64,000 nucleotides of DNA from Pinus tabuliformis (taxonomy: Eukaryota; Streptophyta; Pinopsida; Pinales; Pinaceae): NCBI GenBank assembly GCA_031772625.1, contig CM062814.1, positions 363,045,750-363,109,749 on the forward strand, written 5' to 3'. The first letter of the stretch is position 1, and each line of letters begins with the position of its first letter. A model generated the notes under the pieces. It was not told the DNA's origin. It ran no database searches and saw only the letters and a program-made list of their open reading frames with translations. The position numbers were made by a program, and so were the translations under genes. Shown piece by piece: positions 23,908-35,278 of this stretch.

Positions 23908-24946
23908 TGTTATAGACATTTTTGTGCCTTACAGCATTGAGCATGAAATGTCCATAATCCAAGGGATCCAATGTCCCTAAAAGAGTTGTTCCTACCCCTA
24001 AAGGAACAAGGTCAACAAAAGACAGCTTCTCCCAGAAGTTCTCCACCAAAAACAACTCAGAAATGGTCAAATCAAGATCAATTCAATGGCTCCACTAGCT
24101 GCCTGCGTTGAAATGCAGAGGTTACACTGGCTAGTTGCACTGCAACGCAGGTAGAAGCACTACCAGGGTGCGCTGAGTGGAAAATGACAAATGGCAAGTT
24201 CATTCAATGAGGTGGAAAGACACTGGAATCTTCCAGAATCTTCCTCAATGACACTTGCCTCAATGAATTCGACCAAGTGATGAGTAAGAGGTTCTCAACC
24301 TCCAAGTGGAAACAAGAACTGACAGAGAGAAGCCACAAGTCAAAACATGAGCTGACTCATCCTCTCTGCTCACATCTATATATGGATCTCTCACCCAGAG
24401 GTTCAGGAGGCTGGAATTTTGTACTTTGCAGAGAATTGTTGTTGATTTGAGATTGAGATTAGTACATTGGGTGATTTATGCTTTGTTGGAGGAGAGGAAG
24501 GGATTCCTTTGCTGGGAGGTAGATGCTGGATCGGGACTCACTTGGTTGTATCTCCTCTTCAACCTTGTTATCATATCAATAAAGCTATTTGAGTTTCTCC
24601 TATATGTTTGTATTTCAATGATGTTTTGTTATATTTGCATATTTAGTTTACATCTGATCCTAAACTAGTTATGAATGTGAATCTATGTCTTTTGTGTAGT
24701 TTTCATCTCTTGTGATCTTGCAGGAACTGTGTGAAGCTGGACCAGTGAAAGAGCAGGTAGCGAACAAAAGAGAGAGTGATTGGATCGACAAACTAGCGGA
24801 AGACACCGGTTAGTTACATCCTTCTTTCTCTATTTGCATCTCATAAAGAAGAATACTCAGACAGTTTTCCTTGTTTGTTGCTAAGGCACTATCACCTCTT
24901 AGAGTGGGATAGGGGCATTCTGAATTGGATACTTTTCCCAACAACA
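23908..24946 (+). repeat. 5' LTR of element A
   Basis: TGTTATAGAC to CCCAACAACA, 1,039 bp. It aligns with 37855-38900. A TATA box CTATATATG (24376-24384) and AATAAA (24579-24584) mark the U3-R order. A splice-acceptor-like TCTTGCAG lies near 24717-24724. A dyad at 24099-24110/24143-24154 forms a 12 bp stem with one G-T pair in U3. Confidence 0.92.
24377..24384 (+). promoter_or_regulatory. TATA box of the element A LTR
   Basis: TATATATG in the sequence CATCTATATATGGATC, about 200 bp upstream of the AATAAA signal. The right-hand LTR copies conserve it. Confidence 0.55.
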
Positions 24947-24949
24947 AAT

Positions 24950-24967
24950 TGGTGACTCCGCTGGGGA
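24950..24967 (+). other. Primer-binding site of element A (tRNA-Arg)
   Basis: TGGTGACTCCGCTGGGGA starts three bases after the LTR. It differs at one base from the sequence complementary to the 3' end of plant tRNA-Arg(ACG). A tRNA-Arg primer is known for Ogre/Tat elements. Confidence 0.82.
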
Positions 24968-26667
24968 AAGTATCTTGTTAGTTTATTTGTGTTTCTATTG
25001 CTATTCATTTCATAAACTCAAGAGTGTCGAATCGAACTGCATTTGCCATTTACAAATGCAAAGTAGAGATCAGCTACTGTAGTCCACTCACTGGCCTGTT
25101 TATGATCTGAACAGCTGATCCACAAGTGCTCTAACAGCCCTTTGTGATAGATCTTAGTGCTCCTATAAATCATCCTCCTAATTGTACCTAATTGATAGCT
25201 TTTATCTGGCCAAAAACTGTAGATTAAACTGCAAACCGTAACCCAGAACCCAGAAACAACTCTCGTTTCTGCTTCAACGTAGACTCTGTGAAGAGGTTCT
25301 GCATTTCAACGCAGGTCCCGTGAAGGCTACCTGCGATGAAATTTAGTTTCTCTGTGTTGAGGGTGCGTTGATCAGTCTTTGCCTTGTGCAGCTGTGGTTC
25401 CCTGCTTCCTTTTGCTCAATTTTATCTCTGTTTTTTGCAGCCTGTTATCAGTCAGTGTACCTATCTGAAACCCGTTTTCTTTGCCTCAATTCCACCTCGG
25501 TTGTATAAAGAAACTGTATTTGTTCTTTGTGTATTTGTTACATCATTTGCTGTTTCCCATTACAAAAGTAAACTAGTCATACTGTCGCCCTTAGATCTAG
25601 ACCTGTCGTAAGTGTCGTTTTGATCTTAGGAGTGAGTTTGTTTGCTGTTCACAGTTGATTTAGCTTTTACTTTTGTCTTTTGGTTTGAATTTATGCATTT
25701 CAAGTGTCGAAACAAGTAAATCATAAAGTTTCGTAATCGTCTTTTTGATTTCGAAAAAGGAACTTGTTTGTGTTTTTCACTTGAAATCGAATTCAAATTT
25801 GTACAACAGCTTTCTTTTTAGGCATCAATATTAAGAAAGTGAAAACAAATACATGCATATGTGCATTTGCATTTTGACAGTTTGTATGTTGATTTAGGAA
25901 AAAGTGCATTACTGTGTGCTCTATGCTCTTTGAGAAAAGATGGTGTCTTTCTTTTCCCCTTGTAGCTAGGATTTTCATTGTTGAAAAGATATAAAAGCTT
26001 GCTTATCATCTTTAGACTACATTTAGGAATTGTATCATACATCTCGTGGTGATCCAAAAAGGCAAACTTCTAAGAAAGATCAACCTAAAATAATTTGAAT
26101 GAACTTAACAACGCTTTGTAACATAACGCACAACATAGAGGTCTAGGCTAGAGACGTGTTCCGGCGTCGTAAAACCTGGTCACTGGTCGCCTCACTGATG
26201 GTTGGGTGATTCCTCCTGAGAGACGATAAGTGCCAGTATGAATTGTGCTCCCACGTACCGTCGTGTATATATTGGGAGACCCCTATAGGAATATAACCTT
26301 TATCCATAGGAAGCCGTGTCGGCCGCCCTACTGATCGCAATGCACTGAACACAGCATTCAGGAAGATTGACCGCCCGTACCCTAAAAAGTATTCTGCGGT
26401 TTTGCGAAAAGTTTGGCACACCCTCTACCTAGAACTCCAGAGCAGTTCCTTTTGGCCTTTTTCAGACTCTATAACGGAAAAAGTCCATCCGAGCATTTGT
26501 CACTTCGGGCTCGTTAAAACATCGAAGGAGACTAGAGTCATCTTTAGCTTTTTCTCGACTCTTTAAAATTGAAAAAGCAAGTTGTATCTAAAGCGTCGAA
26601 AAATTCATTTAATTCGGAAACACACTTTCCCCTTTTTGTATTTTGGTTGATCGAGTAATCCGCAATT
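24968..26667 (+). other. Element A leader (5' UTR), 1.7 kb
   Basis: No long ORF. At 25298-25315 TCTGCATTTCAACGCAGG is the exact reverse complement of 24102-24119 in the LTR U3 and of its 3' LTR copy. Three hairpins with the CTCGTTAAAA-type loop sit just before gag: 26457-26483, 26503-26527 and 26547-26578. The ATG at 26668 follows about 90 bp later. Confidence 0.7.
26456..26578 (+). repeat. Leader hairpin trio with shared loop
   Basis: Stem CTTTTTC/GAAAAAG with loop AGACTCTATAACG; stem CTTCG/CGAAG with loop GGCTCGTTAAAACAT; stem GCTTTTTC/GAAAAAGC with loop TCGACTCTTTAAAATT. Stem sequences differ and stay perfectly paired, whereas the loops share RaCTC-TAAAA. Confidence 0.7.
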
Positions 26668-29600
26668 ATGGAAGAAATTCAATTGAAACCCCGTCGTTCG
26701 CGGAGACTTACGAGTCAACCATCTTTGTCTCCAGAATCGAAAACAGTACGAACAAAGAGAACTCGTTTAACCGGTTCGAAATCTCCTATCAAAGTTAGAA
26801 AAAGTGTTCCAACAACATCCGAGATTCCGGTTACTCCAAACATTTCTGGAACCCCTGCCTCTATAGAAGAATTTCAACAGCCACAGAGGGACAGTGATAC
26901 TGATCCCAGTCTGAGAGCAAACACTTGTGTTACTGAACCAGTTCCATCTGCAACCGGTTCAGAGAGTCTTGCTCCTCAAACATCTGTCGCTGTCGATTCA
27001 ACCCCTTCTTCGGCACCAGAAATATTTTACGGACCTGACGGTCTTCCCCTTCCACCTGGTTTGATTGTGATAAAGGAAATTATAGAAGATCCGCAAGCAA
27101 GTACTCCAACACATTTTGGAGTCGAGGTCACTCTATTTCCTTCGACATCAGAAGTTAGTCTACCACCAGTGGAAGTTCCTGTAGAATCGCTAGGCAATCT
27201 ATTTGATAGACTCAAAATGTCTGAACAAACGTCAACATCTACGACTATGTCGAATGACACAGCGACAGCAGAACTCCCTGCCGTCACTCCGACAATGTTT
27301 GCCGATGTACCATCTGTCCCGACTAGCTCACAACCGCTAGAAGGAGTCCACCCAGGGACTATTTCGACAGTGTGGTCCGTTCCTGTTTGTTCCTCCGAAA
27401 TAATATCCGGAAACTCTTATGTTGAGACTCGACAAATTGATCCATTTGGAGGTCAATTTGGGCCATCCAGTCCCCAAGAGCAGACAATCCCCTTGAGTTC
27501 CGGATTACCACCGTATGAGGGGCAGTATGCCCTTTCATTACCCCCTTCGGGAGGATATCCATACGGGAGTTCTCAATAGTATTCAGGTTATACTGGAGTT
27601 ACGACAAGTGGTTGCGTACCTATACTACCCCAACAACCAAGATGTGTATTCTATGCAACAATGTGTACCTATGTCGAACATCCTGACAACACCAGCTATT
27701 GTAACAGTGTCACAAGTTCAAATGATGCCTGTTGTATGTCAACCTCAGATTTCTCAGGTTGTAATGCAACAACCCCTTGACCCTGTGACTCAACCACAAT
27801 CGCCAACTGGTAGGGCGACACAGGTCCAAACGGGTACAATTACCCCACATCTTGGTCTGACGGTTAGTATAGCACAACAGAGCATGGCTTCACAACCGTG
27901 GCTGGTGCAATACCAACAACCACAATTCCAACAAGTGTACCAAGGTTCTGAGCAGCAGATCTTTGCGAACAGTGGACAACCGTACATTGAAAACGGTCAA
28001 AATCAACCACTTTATGGTGGTCATGTCCACCAACCATATCATTCATACCAGCATCAATTACATTATGCTGGTATGCAAAGGCCAACTGCTCAGGCAATTC
28101 CATCGTATCCTGGGTACGCTTCACCTAACCTGAATCAACAGTTACCATTCGTGGTGACTTTAGAGTTACCCGATTTACACCGGTTAACAAACGATCCAAT
28201 TGCTTACGCCCCTTGGTGGCCAGTGATTCCTCACAAACTTCCTTCAGACATTCCTAAATTTAATGGAAATCCAGGTGAAGACCCATCGAATCACGTGATG
28301 ACATTTCATCTGTGGTGTTCATCAAACACCGTAAACGATGATTCGATAATGCTTCGCCTTTTTCAGAGGACGTTAACGGGTCCAGTGGCAAAATGATATA
28401 TTGAATTACCTAGAGCTTCGTTCGACAATTTCAGCACCTTAGCCACGACTTTCTTAACCCATTTTCAATTACCAATAAGGTATGAAAGGGGAACGGAAAT
28501 CTTAACCAACTTCAAACAGACAACGACCACTCACATATCTGATCATATACATGAGTGGCTATGTCGTCGTAGGATGGTAAAAACGTACGTTCCTGATCAG
28601 CTATTAGCTGAATGGTTTATTAAGTCGTTACTTCCTGCCATAAAGAAAGATGTGGCGAAGGGGGGAGTCGTAACGGAAGAGCAAGTCATCACTCGTGCGC
28701 AATATCTAGACTTGGTCTATACTCAGTCTGGCACACTCTACGACAAAATACCTGACGCCCCTAGACCGGAATTCTCAATTCCTCCTCCTCCTAAATCAAA
28801 TAATGACTCTCATGCCGACGATGGCATGATTGGCACAACAAACGCGAAATCGGCAAAGGCTTCGTCCAAGAAAGCCCGCAAGATTTCAGATCAAAATGAA
28901 AAAGACGAAATTCTTGCTTCGGAAGTAAATGCCGTATCAGCAGATAAGGGCAAAGAAACCAAACAACCAGGAAGCAAGAAGAAACAAAGCAAAGGGAAGA
29001 AGAAGAAACAAGGAGAGTCATCTCCTGAAAAAACTTCTTCAAACCCTCCTAGAAATAGGAAACCACCCTCCACGGGATGTCACATATGTGATGAGGATCA
29101 TTGGACCTCACAATGTCCATACAAAGCTGAGCTTAAAAGATTCTTTAAGAGTTCGCAAACCTCAGCTGTGTTAACTGATCCGTTTCCAAATCCAGGCACA
29201 AATCTGGTTGATAGTGGAAATGCTTCCCCATCGCAAGTGCTAATGTTGTCGATTTCCAAGCAACAAAATGATGCTTTGATTTCGACAAGGAACAAAGTTT
29301 ACGAGAATCCGCAGCTGTCGAACGACAAAGGTAAAGATCAACCGAGTAGTTCGACAACAACTTCAACAGAAGTTGTACCACCCATCATTCCTGAATTAAC
29401 AATAAAACCGCCAAAGGGAGTAGTACACAAGTCGACATTTAATCCTTGCGCCAGAGCAGCGCAGCATTATAACATAGTGGAAGATTTGGCACAATCACCA
29501 TCCGCTATGTCAACTCTTGAAGTACTACAAAATTGTCCATCCCAAAGGCAGGCTTTGTTATCGGCCATTGGTGGGGTTGATCCTAAGGATTCTAATCTTG

Positions 29601-30277
29601 TATCCTTCGACCACAAAGGATACGATCCTCAGTTACCAGCTCAACTAGCTTTCCTTATTCAAGTGAAAGCCCTCAACAAAACTGTTCACCGAACAATTAT
29701 TGATGAGGGGGCATCTACATGTATCATGTCGATGAGTTGCTGGAAAACTTTAGGATCTCCAACCTTGTCACGATCTTCGATGACATTAAAAGCATTCGAC
29801 AGAAGGACATATACCCCATATGGTATCCTAAATAACTTGAAGGTTGAACTAGGAGGGAAGACAGTAGAAATAGATGTTGAAGTCATCGATGGGAATCTTG
29901 ATTACAACATCCTACTAGGAAGGCCATGGATATATGCCATGGCAGCTGTTGTGTCGACCTATTTCAGAAAGATTGCATTCCCTTTTCAAGGGGGGATTAT
30001 GATCGTCAACCAACAAAACTTCCTCCCAAATGGTTCACAAGTTACAAGAAGCATTCCCATGATCCATGGAAGCCCCCATTCGCTTCAGAATATCGGAGTA
30101 GGCCTACTGAAAGATCCTATATTGATGGGAACTTTCGTTCTTCCACCTCCAATTGACTTGGCGGAAGTAGCATCGATAGGTACCTGCAATATGATATCTT
30201 CCACGAAGATCTCAGAAGACGATATCGACATGGATGATGCAATGGTTTTGCCCCCAAGCCCAATAGAAATATTGTAG
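26668..30277 (+). pseudogene. Element A gag and aspartic protease
   Basis: Gag packages the RNA; protease cuts the polyprotein. The N-terminus (26668-27579, MEEIQLKPRRSRRL) is Arg-, Ser- and Pro-rich, then Gln/Pro-rich. A +1 frame change near 27515-27579 leads to the main frame, which holds the capsid-like block LPSDIPKFNGNPGEDP (28230-28280) and, after a TGA at 28394-28396 in place of Trp, continues through FDNFSTLATTFL and QLLAEWFIKSLLP. A Lys-rich region precedes a zinc knuckle CHICDEDHWTSQC (about 29080), which is one residue short of the usual CX2CX4HX4C. The protease centre is IIDEGAST (29697-29720), with the Tat-style DEGA instead of DSGA, then YNILLGRPW. Stop TAG at 30275-30277. Confident family call; not functional as it stands. 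Confidence 0.9.
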
Positions 30278-32194
30278 CAATCAATGTTTCGGGCATGAGA
30301 GGCGAACCCAAATCAACACTCATCAAGCGTTTGGGTAGATAGGTCTAGATAATATGGTACCCCTTTAGATCCTTGGTCGAGAATGCATGGAACCGACGAA
30401 GGAATTCTACAATCAATGTTGATTGAGGGGGCACCATGGAATGATTGCCACCATCGTTCCCTTCTTCCAGATTATGAAGAAGATACTCAAGATGACCTTT
30501 ATCACCCTTCAGTTTTTGAATTCCTATCAAATACTGTAAATACGGTGGATTCCGAGTGAAACTTATCAAATATTGAAGAGACTATAGCCATAAATATCTC
30601 GACTAAGACAAATGTTGTAGAGAATATTTATGTCGGCAAAGGTTGTTCACCTTCAGAACTAGAAATATATAATGCTATTTTTCGCGAGTTCAGAGATGTC
30701 TTTGCTTGGTCATATGATGAAATGACAGGCATTGACTCGAGTATCGTTGAACATGAAATTAAGATGTATCCAGATGTCAAACCGGTAAGACAACGGCTCA
30801 GGCAGGTGCACCCCAAGAAAGCCACTGCCATTAAGGAAGAAGTTGAAAAACTTCTCCATGTAGGTTTCATCTACCCGGTTCCTCTAACCGATTGGGTATC
30901 GAATATTGTCCCTGTTATGAAGAAGCAAGGGACAATTAGAGTGTGTGTCGATTATAGGGATGTAAACCAAGCTTGTCCAAAAGACAACTACCCTACACCC
31001 TTCATCGACCAGATAATTGATGAATGCGCCGGATGTGAAATCTTTTCATTCATGGATGGATTTTCTAGGTATAATCAAATAAATATTCGCCCATAGGACC
31101 AGTCAAAGACTTCATTCATTTGTCCGTGGGGCACATTCGCATATCGAAAATTACCCTTTGGTTTAAAGAATGCAGGGGAGACGTTTCAGAGGGCAATGAA
31201 TTATGCCTTCCATGACATCAAGAACATTGTTCAACCATACCTCGATGACCTTCCGGCTCATTCGCGAAAGCGGACTGATCATCCGCAGCATTTAAGAGCG
31301 ATATTTCTATGTTGCCGACACTACAAGATAAGACTCAATCCGCACAAATGTGTATTTTGCGTCAGTTCTGGTCTTTTACTCGGCTTTGTAGTCTCCAAGG
31401 ATGGGATTCGTCTCGACCCTTGCAAGGTCCAGGCAATCATCAATTTTCCTCCACCTTCAAATTTGCTTCAGATTCAGAAACTCCAAGGAAAAGCAAACTT
31501 TCTGAGTAGGTTCATTCCAAATTACGCAGAACTTGCTAAAGGTTATACACGTCTTTTGAAAAAGGAGGTGCCCTTCATTTGGGATCAGGTTGCGCAAGCT
31601 TCCTTTGATGCTTTAAAGGATTCCTTAATAAAAGCATCATTAATGTACGCCCCCGATTGTCAAAGAGATTTTAACCTGTATCTGGCTGCAACAGATACAA
31701 CCATCGCAATGGTTTTAGTTCAGGAAGTCGACGGAATTGAACATCCTATATATTATTTAAGTAGAAACTTAAATGATACAGAAAGCAAATATTCTTATGT
31801 TGAAAAACTAGCGCTTGCAGCTGTTCAAGCGATACAAAGGTTTCGAAATTATGTCCTCTTTCAGAAAACTAGCATTCTGTCAGATTGCAACCCCATGACT
31901 TATATATTGTCGCGACAGTTGCTGGGGGGCAAATATTCAAAATGGATAGCAATCCTTCAAGAGTTTGATCTGGAATTTGTAAAATCCAAATCAAAGAAAG
32001 CTCTAGTTTTCGCAGAATTATTGTGCGATCTCCCATCGTCGTCCAACGATGAAACATCCGAAGAATCAATCGTGGATGAGAATTTGTTTTTGATATCTAC
32101 AAGCAATGAGTGGTATGGAGATATAATAATTTATCTCCAAACCCAAAAGTTCAGGCCTAACACCTCTCACTCTGAACAAAAACGTATACGATAA
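30278..32194 (+). pseudogene. Element A reverse transcriptase and gypsy-type RNase H
   Basis: Same frame as gag-protease. After a linker with stops (to 30559) come FREFRDVFAWSYDEM, VGFIYPVPLTDWVSNIVPV, RVCVDYRDVNQACPKD and FSFMDGFSRYNQI. A TAG at 31094-31096 interrupts the segment before LPFGLKNAGETFQRAMNY. The active site is YLDD in VQPYLDDLPAH (31240). The RNase H region has FNLYLAATDTTIAMVLVQ, where the usual DAS catalytic Asp is Ala; YVEKLALAA keeps the Glu and SDCNPM keeps an Asp. The frame then stops at 32192-32194. RT identification is certain; the RNase H is likely inactive. Confidence 0.93.
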
Positions 32195-33355
32195 CAAGCA
32201 AAAGACTACATGATCGTCGGTGATATGCTTTACCGTCATGGTATCGATACAGTTCTGAGGAGGTGCCTCACCCATGAGGAGGCCGAAAAAGCCCTGAATG
32301 AGTGTCATTCAAGCGCGTGTGGGGGGCATCAATCTGGATATGCTACAGCACAAAAAATCTTACGAGCAGGATACTTCTGGCCAACCATGTTCAGAGATTG
32401 CATAACCGCAGTCAGAAGTTGCCATGCTTGTCAAATTTTTGATAGCAAAACCAGAAAACCACCCGCACCTTTACAGCCAATAGTAGCTGTTGGGCCTTTT
32501 TCCAAATGGGGCATCAATTTCATGACATGTAACCCCACCTCGACCAGGGGGCATGGGTATATTATAGTCGTCATTGACTATTTTACCAAATGGGCCGAGG
32601 CGATGCCTACATTAGATAACACTAGTGAAACAACTGCCCTTTTCTTTTTCAATCATGTAGTCGCCAGATTCGGCGTACCACAGGCTATAGTTACGGATCA
32701 TGGATCGCATTTTCGCAATCACATGATGGTTGAATTAGTTGCGAAGCTAGGGCTATCTCACAACAGCTCTACCCCATATTATCCGCAAGCCAACGGACAA
32801 GTTGAAGCGATCAACAAGGTCTTGAAGCATATGTTGCAAAGGATGATCGGAGTTCACAAAAGAAGGTGGCACCTAATCCTGTACTCAGCCTTTTGGGCTT
32901 ACTGAACATCAGTAAGGAATGCAACCGGGTTCACACCTTTCCAACTGGTATATGGCCTGGAAGCAGTCTTACCAGTCCAGTGCGAAATCTCGTCTCTTAA
33001 ACTCGCAATCGATCTCCTCCCCGGAACTTCAGAAGAAGAGGCCCGTTTCTTGGAATTAATCCATTTGGATGAAACCCGTCGTGATGCCGCTTTGGCTAAC
33101 GAAGCCCATAAGAAACGAGTCAAGGCGCAGTTCGACAAAAATGTCAAACCCCGTGTCTTCTCAGAAGGTGACTTGGTCTTGCTTTACGACCAAGAATCCG
33201 ATAAATTGGGAGCAGGTAAATTCAATTCTTTATGGATGGGCCCCTATATTGTTAAACGATTGTTAGCAAAAGGAGCCTACGAGTTAATGGATTACGACGG
33301 AATTCCACTGGCGCAACCTCGTAATGGGTTGTACCTCAAGCGCTACTATGCTTAA
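32195..33355 (+). pseudogene. Element A integrase
   Basis: Zinc-binding HHCC (ECHSSACGGH to RSCHACQ, about 32300-32430), catalytic core with all three acids visible (VVIDYFTKW, IVTDHGSHF, YYPQANGQVEA), and a C-terminal domain with FSEGDLVLLYDQE and GPYIVKRLL, ending LYLKRYYA. A TGA at 32903-32905 follows FWAY, where related integrases have Arg (CGA to TGA fits cytosine deamination). No chromodomain is seen, as usual for the Tat lineage. It shares the frame with RT. Confidence 0.93.
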
Positions 33356-33427
33356 ATAGTAACCAGTATGCTTTTGTTGTATTTTGTTTTCGTTAAAGTG
33401 GTTGTTTTGGTTGAGTAATCCACCTTT

Positions 33428-33868
33428 TTGCATTTATTGCAGATGTCGAACCTTTTGGAGACATGTGTGGGATATGCCGAGGGAGCGAGTCGTAGTTCAC
33501 GGAACCTGTCCTCCACAGCCTGGGCCATTTTTGATCCAAGTAGCGAGTTAGTAAGTTTCAGAGGTGTATGTATTGGTCAATCAACGAATAACATCGCTGA
33601 ATATAGCGCGTTGATAGAACTGCTCTCTGATGCCATCACCCATGGTATACACCGACTAATCGTCAGGCTAGACTCACAGCTCGTAATACTACAACTCAAT
33701 AGTATATATTCCGTCCACAACCCAGCTATTTATCGCATGTTCCTAAGGGTTAAGATTTTGGAAAGACAATTTGATTCAATTCAATACCAACATATTTCCA
33801 GAAACTTAAACACATTAACTGACTCATTAGCAAACTATGTGTTAGATAGACATTTGCGACATCTATAA
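33428..33868 (+). CDS. Element A archaeal-type RNase H (second RNase H)
   Basis: RNase H removes RNA from RNA-DNA hybrids during reverse transcription. The 146-codon ORF has the RNase H order: YAEGASRSSRN at the first acidic strand (Glu where Asp is usual), STNNIAEYSALIELL with the conserved Glu, VRLDSQLVILQLN with Asp, and HISRNLNTLTDSLA near the end. It lies 72 bp after the integrase stop in the same frame. A splice-acceptor-like TTTATTGCAG (33433-33442) immediately precedes a second ATG (33443), so it may be expressed from a spliced RNA. Tat elements are known to carry such an extra RNase H. It is open, but the Asp-to-Glu change makes activity uncertain. Confidence 0.85.
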   Translation: MHLLQMSNLLETCVGYAEGASRSSRNLSSTAWAIFDPSSELVSFRGVCIGQSTNNIAEYSALIELLSDAITHGIHRLIVRLDSQLVILQLNSIYSVHNPAIYRMFLRVKILERQFDSIQYQHISRNLNTLTDSLANYVLDRHLRHL

Positions 33869-34043
33869 AAAGAAACACATCATCAATGTTGTACATATGG
33901 ATCATATAACTCAACCAGAATAAAACCCCGAAAATCAAAATATATATATATAAGCTGTTTATGGTTTACATATAATGTTCTGTAACCAAGACAAAATCGG
34001 TCGCATGACCCAAAAACTCAAAAATGCTAGGGGGCACCCTAGT
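33869..34043 (+). other. Spacer between archaeal-type RNase H and antisense gene
   Basis: AT-rich with a short (TA)n run at about 33942-33953. No ORF. Confidence 0.4.
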
Positions 34044-35278
34044 CTAGTGATGCTCATGATAGCACGTCACAGCCTGTGCGATCATGCGTAAGAGACGAGT
34101 CCATCGTCTAGGCACACCAGTAGTATGCCGCTGCAACTGTAGACGTAACTCGTCAATCCTCACATCTGGAATGCCGAGAGTAAGGCTCTCAACCTGCTCC
34201 TGCACAGCTGTGAGGGTCTCGGCCACATCAAGGTCACGACGAATAACCCTCCCGGCAGTCTCCCCTACTGGGGCAACGGCTGGCGCTCTCGAGCGAACTG
34301 CTGGATGAACAGGACCAACATCTGCATGCACACATGAGTTTGATTAAAGTCTTGATAGAATAAAGCACAAGGACATTATGAATAAAAACAGTAAACAGTG
34401 ATATGGTCGAAGATTTTACCAATAGCGCCCCACTGCTTGCCGTCCGGCAGTACCAAATCCGGATCACCTCGGAAGTCCATGCCAACATATGGATACTCGG
34501 AATAGACCATCTCCTGACGCTCGAACCACCTGAAGAAGGTATCAGAGAAAGAAATCTGAGATTGACCAGCATGCCTAGACATGTGATCAACCCATCTCTG
34601 CATGCGTGGTTCGGTAGGAGAAGGCAAGTCGAGTGCAATGTACTGTGGCTGCATCAGTGGTATCTTCTCCAAAGCAAAGGCGATCAAAATAGAACCAAAC
34701 CCAAAGTTCTTCAACTTCCCGTCCTTTACCTTGGTCAATTGACTTTTCATTTGAAGAAGTACTGCATCACACCAGTTGAATATTTTCGGTTGGAGGCACT
34801 CCAAGGCATGCTGCACATAGGATCTGTTGGCAACGTGAAGAGACGCACTACCGGCCATCCTACCAATTGTGTACAGGATAGACTTGAGGGACCTGTCAGC
34901 AACCTCATGGATAACGATCTTGCCATCTTTACTCGGCTCAGATCCTTCCCTGCAATACTGGCGGATATAATCTCTCACAGAGTCACTCCCTCGAGTCGAA
35001 CCTGACAAAGAAATGGGGGCACCCCGCCTTGACAAGCCAGTCAAGAAGTAAATATCTACTGCGGTCAAGGGGATAGATTTGCCCCTAATCTGGAATACTT
35101 GGTTGATAGGGTCCCAAGCATCGAGCAAATATTGCAGTAGGTTGATCTGCTGTCTCATGCTAGAGATGCGGAAGAATTTCAGCAGGCCACAGTTCCACAG
35201 CGCATTCACCGTGACAGGATCACGTAGGGCAATCATGTCCTCTTCTTCATGTTCTCGTTCTCACCATGTAAGGGTCAT
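34044..35278 (-). CDS. Antisense spliced gene of element A (plant-mobile-domain-like)
   Basis: Antisense accessory ORFs between pol and the 3' LTR are known in Tat-lineage elements (for example maize Grande). Exon 1 runs from ATG 35236 (MIALRDPVTVNALWNCGLLK) to 34420. The predicted intron 34322-34419 has GT (GTAAAATC) and AG (GCATGCAG) ends and restores the frame (GAI/DVGPVHP). Exon 2 runs to 34044 and ends AVTCYHEHH. About 364 residues. FQIRGKSIPLTAVDIYFLTG resembles the plant mobile domain of retroelement-linked proteins; exon 2 carries a possible helix (EQVESLTLGIPDVRIDELRL). An upstream in-frame ATG at 35278 is cut off by a TGA (CGA to TGA type) at about 35263, so the true start may be broken. 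A TTTTTCAG just upstream hints at another intron. Function unknown. Confidence 0.72.

Noticed and set aside
26668-27579. Host Ser/Pro/Gln-rich gene
   Set aside because: It leads into capsid, zinc knuckle and protease of element A and is the gag N-terminus.
34403-35005. 200-codon plus-strand ORF
   Set aside because: It overlaps the antisense gene on the opposite strand and has no domain; it is a shadow of exon 1.
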